Source: Desulfobaculum sp044987625 (lineage in GTDB: Bacteria; Desulfobacterota; Desulfovibrionia; Desulfovibrionales; Desulfovibrionaceae). From it: a DNA stretch of 64,000 nucleotides. Below the pieces are notes generated by a model that had not been told where the DNA came from, did no database searches, and saw nothing but the letters and a program-made list of their open reading frames with translations. Location: NCBI RefSeq assembly GCF_044987625.1, contig NZ_JBJDSB010000001.1:310001-374000 (forward strand), written 5' to 3'. The position numbers and the translations under genes were made by a program. Positions 34,762-43,496 of this stretch are shown here, piece after piece (positions within the stretch are counted from its first letter, which is position 1; every line of letters starts with the position of its first letter).

Positions 34762-36330
34762 GTGCAGTATCCATCCGCCTCCCCATGCCTGCCCCGGCTC
34801 CTTGCCGCGGCGCTTCTTGCCTGCGTGCTGTGCGCCTGCGCCGCGCACACGCCAGCGCCCGAAGCGCGCCCTGATGACGCCCCCTTTACGCTGGGCATGA
34901 CCTGCCTCACGCGGGGGCACGCGGACAGCGCGGCCCGCCATTTTGCGGCAGCGACGGACGCCGGAACGCCTCCGGACGCCGCATGCTGGCTCGCCCTTGC
35001 CCGCTGGTTTCAGGGCCATGCCGACGACGCCTCCCATGCCCTGCGCCGCCATGCTTCTGAAGCGGCCAATGCCTCAGCCCTACGCGCCATCGCCACGGAA
35101 CTTGACCTTCTTGCCGCGCGCCTTCGCGCCCAGCGCGCCATGGCCGAGGCCGCAGCAGGCCTTGTGCCTGTCATTGTCCCCGAACGCATTGTGGTCGCGC
35201 CCATCCAGTTTGCCGAAGGATGTCCCCCTTCCCTGCGCGCCGCAGCCCCGGCCCTGCGCCTGCTCGTCACGCGTGCCCTGTCCGGCGCGGGCATCAGCGT
35301 CCTGCCGTGGCCATTGGTCCGCGCCTACGAGCGAGAATGCGGCCTTGCCCTGCCCCCGCAGGAGGCTGCCAGCCTCGCCCCGCGCCTGCTGGGCGCAGCG
35401 GTGCTGCTCATACCACGCATCACTCCAGCTCCCGGCGCTCCAGGGCACGTGCGCACGACCATCACCCGCCTGCGGCTGGAGTCCGCAAAGACGCGCCAAC
35501 GCCGCCTGACGGAGGCCATTGCCCGCCACACCCAGCGCATCACCACCCTTCGCGGCGAACTGCACCAACTGCTGACCCACAAGGACGACTGCTCCCGCAC
35601 GCTGTACGCCATGACCCGCTCTGCCCGCATCGACGCCCTCATCACCCGGCGCGGCGCGCTGGAGCGCGACATTATGGCCGCCAACGCGGCAGGGGACCTT
35701 GCCACCGCCGCGCGGCTGGTGCCCCAGCATGAGGCCGCCAACGCCCGCATTGCCAAGGAGACCGCAGCCCTCAACGAATTCCGGCGCTCCTTTGTTGGCA
35801 TCCGCGTTGCGGCCTACCGTCTGGACCCGGCCTCCGCCGTACAGCGCATTCAGCGCCTGCGCCGCGCCGCCAACGACCTACGGCGCAAGCTCCTCGCGGC
35901 CGAGAGCGCGCGTGCCGCCCTGCGCCGCGACCTGCGCCATGGCGGCGGACAGAGCGTGGAATCTGTCTTCACCCTCCAGACGGCGGCTCCCGAATTCTGG
36001 CCCATCAGCGCCGCCACCACCTGCGCGCGTCTGCTCCAGCCCTCCGGAGCCCAGCTTTGCGCCCTGCCCACGGCGGCGGATATGCCGCCACGCGCCGCGC
36101 TCCCCTCCCTTGCGCAAGCGTTGACAGCATGGGATAACGGAGAATATGCCACCGCGCATGACTTGGCGCGACAGCACGGGCTTGCCGCCCTTTTTCCGGC
36201 GCCGCCCGCGCCGGGGTTCGACGTCCTTGCCCTGACCTCGCGCCCCGAGGCTGACGTGCGCCGCTTGCTGATCTCGCGCCTTCGCGCCGCGCTTGGCACC
36301 ACCGCTGGCCGCGCGGAGCTTCACCCCTGA
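34762..36330 (+). CDS. lipoprotein of unknown function with long helical region
   Basis: A 522-residue protein starting at GTG 34762. Residues 1-25 form a lipoprotein signal (LLAAALLACVLCACAA; the cysteine near residue 24 would be lipidated). Residues 40-110 resemble a short helical-repeat region (ADSAARHFAAATDAG, WLALARWFQGHADDA). Residues about 240-390 are Arg/Ala-rich and probably coiled coil. The middle segment IVVAPIQFAEGCPPSLRAA resembles LpoB/CsgG-like lipoprotein beginnings, but this is a weak likeness. It is extremely rich in Ala and Arg. I do not recognise the family. The next gene starts 17 bp downstream. Confidence 0.7.
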   Translation: MQYPSASPCLPRLLAAALLACVLCACAAHTPAPEARPDDAPFTLGMTCLTRGHADSAARHFAAATDAGTPPDAACWLALARWFQGHADDASHALRRHASEAANASALRAIATELDLLAARLRAQRAMAEAAAGLVPVIVPERIVVAPIQFAEGCPPSLRAAAPALRLLVTRALSGAGISVLPWPLVRAYERECGLALPPQEAASLAPRLLGAAVLLIPRITPAPGAPGHVRTTITRLRLESAKTRQRRLTEAIARHTQRITTLRGELHQLLTHKDDCSRTLYAMTRSARIDALITRRGALERDIMAANAAGDLATAARLVPQHEAANARIAKETAALNEFRRSFVGIRVAAYRLDPASAVQRIQRLRRAANDLRRKLLAAESARAALRRDLRHGGGQSVESVFTLQTAAPEFWPISAATTCARLLQPSGAQLCALPTAADMPPRAALPSLAQALTAWDNGEYATAHDLARQHGLAALFPAPPAPGFDVLALTSRPEADVRRLLISRLRAALGTTAGRAELHP

Positions 36331-36347
36331 CCGCCACGGAGCGTCCC

Positions 36348-37061
36348 ATGAGCAGAACCGATTCCGCCCCCGTGTGTCCGCGCATCCAAATCGCGGGCGT
36401 TATTGATGCCGCCGAGGCCGCAATGCTCACCGGCCTTGGCGTGGACAGCCTCGGCTTTCCCCTGCGCCTTGCCGTGCACGCCGAAGACCTCACCGAGCAG
36501 GACGCCGCAGCCATCGTCACGGACCTGCCGCCGCACGTCGCCGCCGTGGTCATCACCTATTTGACTGACGCCGACGCCATCCTTCAGCTCTGCGACACCG
36601 TGGGCACCCCGCGCGTGCAACTGCACGCCGACGTCGAGCCGCAGCTCCTTGCCACCCTCAAGGAGCGCCGCCCGGACCTGCGCATCATCAAAAGCCTCAT
36701 CGTCCCGCCGGATGTCACGCCGGACGCCATGGTGCAACTGGCCCAGCAGGTGCGCGCCTACGCCGATCACGCCGACGCCTTCCTGACCGATTCCTTCGAC
36801 CCCGCAACCGGCGCAACCGGCGCAACAGGGCACCCGCACGATTGGCGCGTGGACCGCGAACTGGTGCGCCTGTCCCCGCGCCCGGTCATCCTTGCCGGCG
36901 GCCTGCACCCCGGCAACGTGGCCGAGGCCATCGCCACAGCACGCCCCGCCGCCGTGGACGCCCACACCGGAGTGGAAGCGCCAAACGGCCGAAAGTCCCG
37001 CACACTGGTCACGCATTTCGTTACCGCCGCGCAGGAGGCCTTTGCCGCACTGGACGGATAA
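36348..37061 (+). CDS. TrpF-like barrel protein lacking the catalytic cysteine
   Basis: 237 residues with the whole phosphoribosylanthranilate isomerase fold pattern: GVDSLGFPLRLAVHAEDL, TPRVQLHADVEPQLL, HADAFLTDSFD, RPVILAGGLHPGNVAEAI and VDAHTGVEAPNGRKS. But the N-terminal KICG of TrpF is PRIQIAG here, so the general-acid/base cysteine is alanine. The SPR motif and the VSSGVE phosphate site are also changed (LRLA, AHTGVE). The other catalytic residue, aspartate in LTDS, is kept. It is unlikely to be an active TrpF and no trp genes are near. A short tandem repeat of GGCGCAACC lies near 36805-36828. ATG 36348 follows the lipoprotein gene by 17 bp. Confidence 0.7.
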   Translation: MSRTDSAPVCPRIQIAGVIDAAEAAMLTGLGVDSLGFPLRLAVHAEDLTEQDAAAIVTDLPPHVAAVVITYLTDADAILQLCDTVGTPRVQLHADVEPQLLATLKERRPDLRIIKSLIVPPDVTPDAMVQLAQQVRAYADHADAFLTDSFDPATGATGATGHPHDWRVDRELVRLSPRPVILAGGLHPGNVAEAIATARPAAVDAHTGVEAPNGRKSRTLVTHFVTAAQEAFAALDG

Positions 37062-37132
37062 GACATCCATTTGCCTTTGCGCCGTGTTTCAGGCATTTAA
37101 GAATGAGGACTGGACTCAGGCGTGGAGGTAAC

Positions 37133-37966
37133 GTGGCAAGCCATGACCGACATCCGGGATATACCCTCGACTCCATCTCGTTCTCCGCGCGGGAGACCGA
37201 AATGGTCTGTACCATTGCGGCCCCGCGAAACGAGGTGCTCCTTGCCATCTACAACGCCCTGCAGCAGTTGGGGCACACCTCGGCGCTGGTGAACCGGGCC
37301 TTTGGCCTGCTCATCGCCCGCCCGCCTTTTTCCTTTTTGAACGTAGGGCGTCGGTTCACCTTTTCGCTCACCTCCGTAAACGGCGGCACCCAGGTGACGG
37401 CCACCTACACCCACGGTCTCGTCAGCTTCCAATCCCGCGCCCGGCGCCAACAGATTCTGGAATCCCTGCTCCGCGCCACGCGCCTCAACCTGCCCCCGCG
37501 CCCCGCCGAGCACAGCGAGACCGCGCAGGGCCACAGCGACGCGGCTGCATCGCCTCAGGGCACCTCGCAACACACCCACCAGCCCCCAAAGCACGGCGAA
37601 ACATCTGAGCACGCCGCCCCGCAGGCGCCATCTGCCGCCGCCAAGGCCGCAGCACCAGCGCCGTCATCCCCTGCGTCCTCCGCTCCCGCTTCCGCCCCGG
37701 CGCCGGACACACCGCAACGCCCCGCGCCGCCTCAGGCTTCCGGTGCGGACGCGCCATCCGCCGACACTCCCGCCGCATCCAACGCGCCAGTGTCTCCCCC
37801 CACACCCGCCTCTCCCCCCGAATCCCCTGTTGACGACGAAGCCCACGCCTTTGTGGCCCCGCCACGGCACGGGCGCGTCAGCGCCGCAGCATGGCGGCTG
37901 TTTTGGTTCGTCATCGGCGTTGGGCTGATGGCGCTCATCCTTATGCTCATCGACGCCGCGCAATAA
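37133..37966 (+). CDS. tail-anchored protein with Pro/Ala-rich linker, function unknown
   Basis: 277 residues in three parts. Residues 1-115 are a compact domain (IAAPRNEVLLAIYNALQQLG, FSLTSVNGGTQVTATYTHG) that looks like a lipid- or ligand-binding START/SRPBCC-type strand-helix pattern, without proof. Residues about 120-245 are a disordered Pro/Ala/Ser linker. Residues 250-275 are one membrane segment (LFWFVIGVGLMALILMLI) with almost nothing after it, so the protein is probably C-terminally anchored with the domain in the cytoplasm. GTG 37133 is chosen for GGAGG at 37124-37128; ATG 37103, ten codons earlier, is possible. I do not recognise the family. Confidence 0.65.
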   Translation: MASHDRHPGYTLDSISFSARETEMVCTIAAPRNEVLLAIYNALQQLGHTSALVNRAFGLLIARPPFSFLNVGRRFTFSLTSVNGGTQVTATYTHGLVSFQSRARRQQILESLLRATRLNLPPRPAEHSETAQGHSDAAASPQGTSQHTHQPPKHGETSEHAAPQAPSAAAKAAAPAPSSPASSAPASAPAPDTPQRPAPPQASGADAPSADTPAASNAPVSPPTPASPPESPVDDEAHAFVAPPRHGRVSAAAWRLFWFVIGVGLMALILMLIDAAQ

Positions 37967-38152
37967 GCCCAGCGGCGCGCCCGGCCGCGACTTGGCGGGC
38001 GGGCGGCTTCCGTGCTATTTCCCTGTGTGACAGACCGCGCCGCCACAGCGCGACCACGCGCATCCAACGCGGCGCGGAAAACGGCACCGGCCCGTGGCGC
38101 TCAACAGCGGGAGCATCACCGGCGCACATCACCACCGCCAGCCAAGGCACAC

Positions 38153-38944
38153 ATGTCCGCAGCAGATACGTCCGACCGCACGCCAATCAAGGGCGTCTTT
38201 TCGACAATGGAACTCAAAAGGACCGGGCAGGGCGCAACGGCGCGCAAAACCCGCGTCAAACAATACTGGCTGGTCAACGAAACGAGGGATGGGCAGGCCG
38301 AGGTGCAGCCCATCAACGAAAGCCTTATCCCCATCGGCAAAAAGCGCACCGTCTCCGTGGACGACGTGCTGGAGCGCTTCCAGCCGGAACCGGAATTCTA
38401 CATCCAGTCCGGCCTTGGCGGCGACAAGGTCGCCATGGACGACCCCATCCCCCTGCGCGACCCCATCGCCACGCCGGATGACGCCCCCACGTCCACATCC
38501 ATTGAAGGGTTCGACATTTCCGGCTCCGCCGAGGAGATAGAGCAAAGCGCCCGCGCCACCTTCGGCATAGCGCTCACCTACCTCAAGCGCGGCAACCTGC
38601 AGCGCGCGCAGGACGTGTTTGACCAACTGGCCGAGGTTGAGGGCGACTTCAAGCCCGAGCACAAGCACATGTTCAACGACTTCGGCGTGTCCCTGCGCAA
38701 GCAGAACCTCTTCGACACCGCCATCAAGCACTATCTGCGGGCCATGGACCTCGCCGCCGGGGACGACAACCTCATGCACAACATCGCCCGCGCCTACTAC
38801 GAGAAAAAGGACATCAAAAAGGCCGTGCACTTTCTTGAAAAGTCCCTCACCATCAACCCGGACCACGACATGTCGCGGCGCTTTTTGCGCTGGATCAAAC
38901 GCAAGCACCCCGACGCCACAGGTCCCGTCCGGTTGGACTTTTAA
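38153..38944 (+). CDS. TPR-repeat protein
   Basis: 263 residues. Residues 1-125 are a non-repeat region with a basic start (IKGVFSTMELKRTGQGATAR) and Pro/Asp-rich centre. Residues about 130-245 hold three or so tetratricopeptide repeats (ATFGIALTYLKRGNLQRAQD, FNDFGVSLRKQNLFDTAIKH, MHNIARAYYEKKDIKKAVHF). It is likely a protein-interaction scaffold in the cytoplasm. ATG 38153 has AAGG five bases upstream; the frame is open earlier without a site. It ends at a strong terminator. Function is unknown. Confidence 0.8.
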   Translation: MSAADTSDRTPIKGVFSTMELKRTGQGATARKTRVKQYWLVNETRDGQAEVQPINESLIPIGKKRTVSVDDVLERFQPEPEFYIQSGLGGDKVAMDDPIPLRDPIATPDDAPTSTSIEGFDISGSAEEIEQSARATFGIALTYLKRGNLQRAQDVFDQLAEVEGDFKPEHKHMFNDFGVSLRKQNLFDTAIKHYLRAMDLAAGDDNLMHNIARAYYEKKDIKKAVHFLEKSLTINPDHDMSRRFLRWIKRKHPDATGPVRLDF

Positions 38945-38993
38945 GCCAGCGCACCTTCCGCCCGCGCCAGAGCCGCCCCCGGCACACACGCAC

Positions 38994-39029
38994 AAAAGCG
39001 GCGCATCCATTCCGGATGCGCCGCTTTTT
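38994..39029 (+). terminator. intrinsic terminator after the TPR gene
   Basis: A 15-bp stem that includes the A and T tracts (38994-39008 with 39014-39028, loop ATTCC) is followed by TTCTTGCG. It could work on both strands. Confidence 0.9.
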
Positions 39030-39173
39030 CTTGCGCTTTTTCCATATCTTGGGCTACGCAATACATTCACTTGCGGGAGCAAACATCTTAGGAGGCTCTG
39101 CCGCAACAGGCATCACCCCCTGCAGGCCGCCCCACCGCCTGCCGCGCCTCACCGCACAGATGCCGCATGGCAA

Positions 39174-39202
39174 TTGAAGTCCCCCTGTCCCCATGCTAGA
39201 TA
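39174..39202 (+). promoter_or_regulatory. possible promoter of the ComFB-like gene
   Basis: TTGAAG (39174-39179), a 17-base spacer, then TAGATA (39197-39202), 26 bp before the start codon. Both boxes are imperfect. Confidence 0.3.
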
Positions 39203-39227
39203 TACAGAACAACACAAGGAGCGTCGC

Positions 39228-39536
39228 ATGGACAAAAAGACGCAAGATTCGCTGGACGCACTCAAGGTGCAGGGCACACCGCTGGCCCATATCCGCAACA
39301 AGAATGAACAACGCGTTGTGGAAGCCATGATTCGCATCCTGCCGGAATTTAGTGGCTACGAGCCCAATAAGCTCGACCTTGAGGACATCTACGCCCTCAG
39401 CCTCAACACACTTCCCGCCCGGTACATCCAGCGCGGCAGCATCGTCCTGCGCGAACCTGTGCGGGAGGAAGTAATTGAGGAAGTCGTGCGCGACGCCATC
39501 CTCACCGTGCAAAACAGGCCGAATTACAACGCCTAA
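39228..39536 (+). CDS. ComFB-family small protein
   Basis: A 102-residue cytoplasmic protein. The pattern NEQRVVEAMIRILPEFSGYE, then DLEDIYALSLNTLPARYI, matches the late competence protein ComFB family. In other bacteria, members of this group have been tied to signalling (cyclic dinucleotide binding in cyanobacteria) as well as competence; the role here is open. ATG 39228 has AAGGAG at 39216-39221. It follows a terminator, so it starts a new transcript; the next gene is 75 bp downstream on the same strand. Confidence 0.8.
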   Translation: MDKKTQDSLDALKVQGTPLAHIRNKNEQRVVEAMIRILPEFSGYEPNKLDLEDIYALSLNTLPARYIQRGSIVLREPVREEVIEEVVRDAILTVQNRPNYNA

Positions 39537-39611
39537 GCCATCCACCAACGCCGGACGCACCGCCACCGGCCCCTGCGGAAGGGGCGTCCGGATACCCGTC
39601 ACGGAGGCCGC

Positions 39612-40091
39612 ATGCTTAAGGATTATTCGGAATCCATCCACCGCCTCGGCAAGGGGCTTGGCCGGGCGTTTCAGCGTTCGCCCATGGTTCTTGGCGTCCC
39701 CGGCATGTCCATCGCCGTGAAAATCGACCCGCTCTATTACATTGCGGTGATGCCCGCGTTTATTAACCGCGTGGCCGAATGGTCCGGCATGTTTCCGCAC
39801 TCCGCGCGCGAGGCCCTCATGCACACCGGCAACCTCATCGCCAGCGGCGAGGAGCGCCAAACCGTGCTGAACCTGCACGTGGTGTGGGGGCCACAGCCCA
39901 TCGTCAAACACATCCGCGCGTCCTTCATCCTGGCAGATTTTGTGGACCGCGCCCTGCGCATGCACGGCAACCGCCCGGACCCCATGCCAGTGGCGGATTT
40001 GCGCATTCTGGCAGAGGACCGCGAACTGGTCGACGCTTTCTTCAAGGAAAAGACTTCTCTTGACAAGACGGCGTTTAGCTCGCAAACCTGA
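39612..40091 (+). CDS. conserved hypothetical protein
   Basis: A 159-residue soluble protein, start ATG 39612, with GGAGG four to five bases upstream (39603-39607). Features are a basic N-terminus (LGKGLGRAFQRSPM), an aromatic core IDPLYYIAVMPAFINRVAEW, and a helical C-terminal half. There is no signal peptide, cysteine motif or catalytic signature. I do not recognise the family. It lies between the ComFB-like gene and a secreted protein gene and may share their transcript. Confidence 0.65.
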   Translation: MLKDYSESIHRLGKGLGRAFQRSPMVLGVPGMSIAVKIDPLYYIAVMPAFINRVAEWSGMFPHSAREALMHTGNLIASGEERQTVLNLHVVWGPQPIVKHIRASFILADFVDRALRMHGNRPDPMPVADLRILAEDRELVDAFFKEKTSLDKTAFSSQT

Positions 40092-40143
40092 TGCCACGTA
40101 ACGGCTTACGCCCCTTTCGAAAACAGTAAGGAAACGCGCACTC

Positions 40144-40629
40144 ATGGCATCGGCACAGCGCCTGCTCACCATCTTCTTTTCGGCTCTCCTCGTGGCCCTT
40201 CTGGCCGCGCCCTGCGCCCTTGCGCAGGAAGCCGCCCCCGCACAGGACATCCCCGACACTCCGGCCACGCCGGATACCCTGCGCGTCACCCCGGTGAGCG
40301 TGGTGCATGACGACGTGGACAACGTCGGCACCCGGCTTGTCTTTCAGATCAAGGAAATCCTGAATTCCTCCTCGCTGTTCACCCTCTCCGCCAAGGATGA
40401 GAAAAAGATCAAGCTGGTCATCAAGACCAAGCAGGAGTTCCCCTCTCGTCCCGAGATTGGTTCCGCCTACAGCGCGGTGTGGATTTTCTCGTCCAATGAT
40501 AACGTGTTGACGCATTACCTTGCCTCCGAGGCAGGTATCGTTACCGCTGCCAACGTGGCAGCAACCGCAGAGGCCCTCGCAGGGCGTACCGATGCCGTAG
40601 CGGCACAGTACGCCTATTTGTTCGAGTAA
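40144..40629 (+). CDS. secreted (periplasmic) protein of unknown function
   Basis: 161 residues. A Sec signal peptide covers about residues 1-27 (LLTIFFSALLVALLAAPCALA, cleavage after ALA). The mature domain is small and alpha/beta (VVHDDVDNVGTRLVFQIKEI, FTLSAKDEKKIKLVIKTK, SAVWIFSSNDNVLTHYLA). It resembles proteins that report on or bind ligands at the envelope but has no named motif. It starts 52 bp after the previous gene. Function is unknown. Confidence 0.65.
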   Translation: MASAQRLLTIFFSALLVALLAAPCALAQEAAPAQDIPDTPATPDTLRVTPVSVVHDDVDNVGTRLVFQIKEILNSSSLFTLSAKDEKKIKLVIKTKQEFPSRPEIGSAYSAVWIFSSNDNVLTHYLASEAGIVTAANVAATAEALAGRTDAVAAQYAYLFE

Positions 40630-40714
40630 GCAGGCCCTGCCGGCCATTTCCGGTTCCAGCCTGTTTTCAGCGGGCGGAGCCGCCCTCCCCCCGCTCATAT
40701 TCAGGCATCCCGCT

Positions 40715-40743
40715 TTGACAGGGAGCACCACCTTCCCTAAAGT
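40715..40743 (+). promoter_or_regulatory. sigma-70 promoter of the aminotransferase-hom operon
   Basis: A perfect TTGACA (40715-40720), a 17-base spacer and TAAAGT (40738-40743). It predicts a start near 40750 and a leader of about 70 nt before the start codon. Confidence 0.6.
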
Positions 40744-40770
40744 GGCAAGGCACTTGGAATACCGGCACAT

Positions 40771-40790
40771 GGCACGGTACTCTCCGTGCC
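40771..40790 (+). promoter_or_regulatory. leader hairpin upstream of the aminotransferase gene
   Basis: Stem GGCACGG / CCGTGCC with loop TACTCT, followed by a T-containing stretch (CTTCCGTTTATACTTT). It lies between the promoter and the ribosome binding site and could modulate transcription or translation. No leader peptide was found. Confidence 0.35.
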
Positions 40791-40821
40791 CTTCCGTTTA
40801 TACTTTAAGGAGCAGTGTCGC

Positions 40822-42009
40822 ATGAGCAATGACTTCCCCAGAATGCACCGTCTGCCACCGTACGTGTTCGCCGTGGTCAACCAGCTGAAAATGAAGCTGC
40901 GTCGGCAGAACATCGACATCGTCGACCTTGGCATGGGCAACCCCGATACGCCTACGCCCCAGCACATCGTCGACAAACTGTGCGAGGCGGCGCAAAAGCC
41001 CGTCAACCACAGGTATTCCGCATCCCGTGGCATCCCGAACCTGCGCGCCGCCATCGGCGACTGGTACGCAAGGCGCTTTGGCGTCTATCTGGACCCGGAT
41101 CAGGAATGCGTGGCAACCATGGGCTCCAAGGAAGGCCTTGCTCACCTTGCCTTGGCGATGCTGCAGCCCGGTGACGTCGTGTTCACGCAGGACCCGGCCT
41201 ATCCCATCCATCCGTATTCCGCCGTTATTGCCGGTGCTGACGTTCGCCGTATTCCCATTGGGCCGGAGCGCGACTTCATCGCGGACCTTGAGCTGGCCGT
41301 CAGCCAAACATGGCCCAAGCCGAAACTGCTCATCTACTGCTACCCGCACAACCCCACTGCCGAAGTTGTGGACCTGGCCTTCCACCAGAAGATTGTGGAC
41401 TTCGCCATGGAAAACAACATCCGCGTCATCCACGATTTGGCGTACGCGGACTTCACCTTCGACGACTACGAGGCCCCCAGCTTCCTGCAGGCCAAGGGCG
41501 CCAAGGAAGTCGGCGTGGAATTCTTCTCCATGTCCAAAAGCTATTCCATGGCCGGCTGGCGTATGGGCTTTTGCTGCGGCAACCGCGACATGGTGCAGGC
41601 GCTGACCCGCATCAAGAGCTACCTCGACTACGGCATCTTCCAGCCCATCCAGATCGCCGCCACCGTGGCCCTCAACGGCCCGCAGGAGTGCGTGAAGGAA
41701 ATTGTGGACGTGTACAAGGACCGCCGCGACGTTCTGTGCGACGGCCTGAACCGCATCGGCTGGGACGTCACCCCACCCAAGGCAACCATGTTCCTGTGGG
41801 CCAAAATCCCGGAACAGTTCCGCGACATGGGTTCCGTGGAATTTTCGAAGATGATGCTCACCGAGGGCCACGTGGCCGTATCGCCAGGGCTTGGCTTCGG
41901 CAACTACGGCGACGACTATGTACGCTTCGCCCTCATTGAGAATAAACAACGCACACAGCAAGCCATTCGTGGCATCAAGAAGGTTCTGGAGGGAGCCAAG
42001 ACGTGCTAG
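40822..42009 (+). CDS. class I/II aminotransferase (AlaC/DapL-like)
   Basis: A 395-residue PLP enzyme. It shows DIVDLGMGNPDTPTP, the PLP-binding YCYPHNPTAEV and DLAYADFTFDDYEAP, the lysine site FFSMSKSYSMAGWRMGF (SMSKS lysine), and the C-terminal YVRFALIEN arginine that holds the substrate carboxylate. It belongs to the group of AlaC (alanine) and related aspartate/methionine-pathway aminotransferases; the substrate is not fixed by sequence. ATG 40822 has AAGGAG at 40807-40812. It overlaps hom by 7 bp, and the same pair is known in Desulfovibrio vulgaris, linking it to aspartate-family amino acids. Confidence 0.88.
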   Translation: MSNDFPRMHRLPPYVFAVVNQLKMKLRRQNIDIVDLGMGNPDTPTPQHIVDKLCEAAQKPVNHRYSASRGIPNLRAAIGDWYARRFGVYLDPDQECVATMGSKEGLAHLALAMLQPGDVVFTQDPAYPIHPYSAVIAGADVRRIPIGPERDFIADLELAVSQTWPKPKLLIYCYPHNPTAEVVDLAFHQKIVDFAMENNIRVIHDLAYADFTFDDYEAPSFLQAKGAKEVGVEFFSMSKSYSMAGWRMGFCCGNRDMVQALTRIKSYLDYGIFQPIQIAATVALNGPQECVKEIVDVYKDRRDVLCDGLNRIGWDVTPPKATMFLWAKIPEQFRDMGSVEFSKMMLTEGHVAVSPGLGFGNYGDDYVRFALIENKQRTQQAIRGIKKVLEGAKTC

Positions 42010-43289
42010 ACAAACAGGTCATCAACATCGGTCTTGCCGGGTTCGGCACCGTCGGACAGGGGCTTGCCGATGTTCTTGAGGAAAGCCGCAACGACATCCA
42101 CCGTCGTACCGGCAAGGACATCCGCATCAAATCCGTGCTCATCCGCAGTGAGCACAGACGGCCCGGCGTGGAAGCCATCGGCGCCACTCCGGTCACGGAT
42201 TACCGCGCCCTTATCGACGACCCGGACATCGACATCGTTGTGGAGCTCACCGGCGGTATCGACTTCCCCAAACAGCTCATTACAGAAGCCATCTCCGCCG
42301 GAAAGCACGCCGTGACCGCCAATAAGGCTCTGCTGGCCGAAAACGGCATGGACCTCTTCGCCCTCGCGGCGGAAAAGAACGTCCATCTCGGTTTTGAAGC
42401 CAGCGTCGCCGGCGGCATCCCCGTTGTGGACCCGCTGAAGGAATCCCTTGCCGGCAACAGCATTCACAAGATTCTCGGCATCCTCAACGGTACGGCGAAC
42501 TACATCCTCACAGAGATGACCGACAAAGGGCTGGACTTCAACACAGCCCTCGCCGCCGCGCAGGATAAAGGCTACGCCGAAGCGGACCCCACCCTCGACA
42601 TCGAGGGCATTGACGCAGCCCACAAGCTGACGCTGCTCATCCGCCTCGCCTTTGGCCGCAACTATCCCTTTGCCAGCTTGCCCGTCACCGGCATCACCGT
42701 AGTGACGCCCATGGACATCCGCTTTGCGCAGAAGTTCGGCTACCGCATCAAGCTGCTGGCGCAGGCGCGCCTTGTGGACGGCAAGGTCGAGGCGGGCGTC
42801 TACCCCGCCCTCGTGCCCGAGGATAATCTGCTGGCCTCCGTGTCCGGTGCCTACAACGCCATCCGTCTTGAAGGCGGCGCAGGTCCCGTGGTGCTCCACG
42901 GCAAGGGTGCTGGCGACAAGCCCACCGGCAGCGCCGTGCTGGCAGACATCATGGCCATTGCCCGCGACGCCGCGCCCAACAACCTCGGCTTCGTTGACCC
43001 AGCCCTGCCCAAGGCCGACATTCTGGACTTGGACGACGCCGTGTCCCTGCACTATCTGCGCTTTATTGTGCCGGACAGGGCAGGCGTACTGCGCGACATC
43101 GCCGGAGTGATGGCGGACCGCAACATCAGCATCCAGCAGGCCACCCAAAAGCCGTCCATCGACGGCGGCGGCGTGCCGCTGGTCTTCCTGACGCACGAAG
43201 CCAAAGCCGGAGACATCCACGCCGCCATGCGCGACATCGACGCCATGGGCCTGACCATCGACAGGACAATGCATTTCCGCATCCTGTAG
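42003..43289 (+). CDS. hom: homoserine dehydrogenase
   Basis: A 428-residue enzyme reducing aspartate semialdehyde to homoserine with NAD(P)H. It has the N-terminal Rossmann motif IGLAGFGTVGQGLADVL, then VTANKALLAENG, GFEASVAGGIPVVDPLKE, ILNGTANYILTEM and GYAEADPTLDIEGIDAAHK with the catalytic lysine region. The C-terminal ACT domain (LRFIVPDRAGVLRDIAGVM) suggests feedback control by an amino acid such as threonine. The start is GTG 42003, seven bases inside the aminotransferase gene and preceded by GGAGGGAG. It supplies substrate for the proposed homoserine kinase downstream. Confidence 0.97.
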   Translation: MLDKQVINIGLAGFGTVGQGLADVLEESRNDIHRRTGKDIRIKSVLIRSEHRRPGVEAIGATPVTDYRALIDDPDIDIVVELTGGIDFPKQLITEAISAGKHAVTANKALLAENGMDLFALAAEKNVHLGFEASVAGGIPVVDPLKESLAGNSIHKILGILNGTANYILTEMTDKGLDFNTALAAAQDKGYAEADPTLDIEGIDAAHKLTLLIRLAFGRNYPFASLPVTGITVVTPMDIRFAQKFGYRIKLLAQARLVDGKVEAGVYPALVPEDNLLASVSGAYNAIRLEGGAGPVVLHGKGAGDKPTGSAVLADIMAIARDAAPNNLGFVDPALPKADILDLDDAVSLHYLRFIVPDRAGVLRDIAGVMADRNISIQQATQKPSIDGGGVPLVFLTHEAKAGDIHAAMRDIDAMGLTIDRTMHFRIL

Positions 43290-43314
43290 CCCGCGCGGCA
43301 TATCCGCACTGCAC

Positions 43315-43347
43315 GCGGCCCGCCACTTTGGCGGGCCGCTTTTTTTC
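43315..43347 (+). terminator. intrinsic terminator after hom
   Basis: A 10-bp stem GCGGCCCGCC (43315-43324) / GGCGGGCCGC (43330-43339) is followed by seven to eight T. The next two genes therefore need readthrough or their own promoter. Confidence 0.92.
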
Positions 43348-43496
43348 ATCCATGCATTTGACGCAGCCGCGCCAATCATGCACCCATGTGGCAAGCACAC
43401 GCCCGCGCCGCAAGCAGCGCGGGCGCTGCCCAAAGGTTGCCCAAGCGCGGGCTGCACACAGACCAGTAAAACCGCACGCACAACGCATTGCACACC

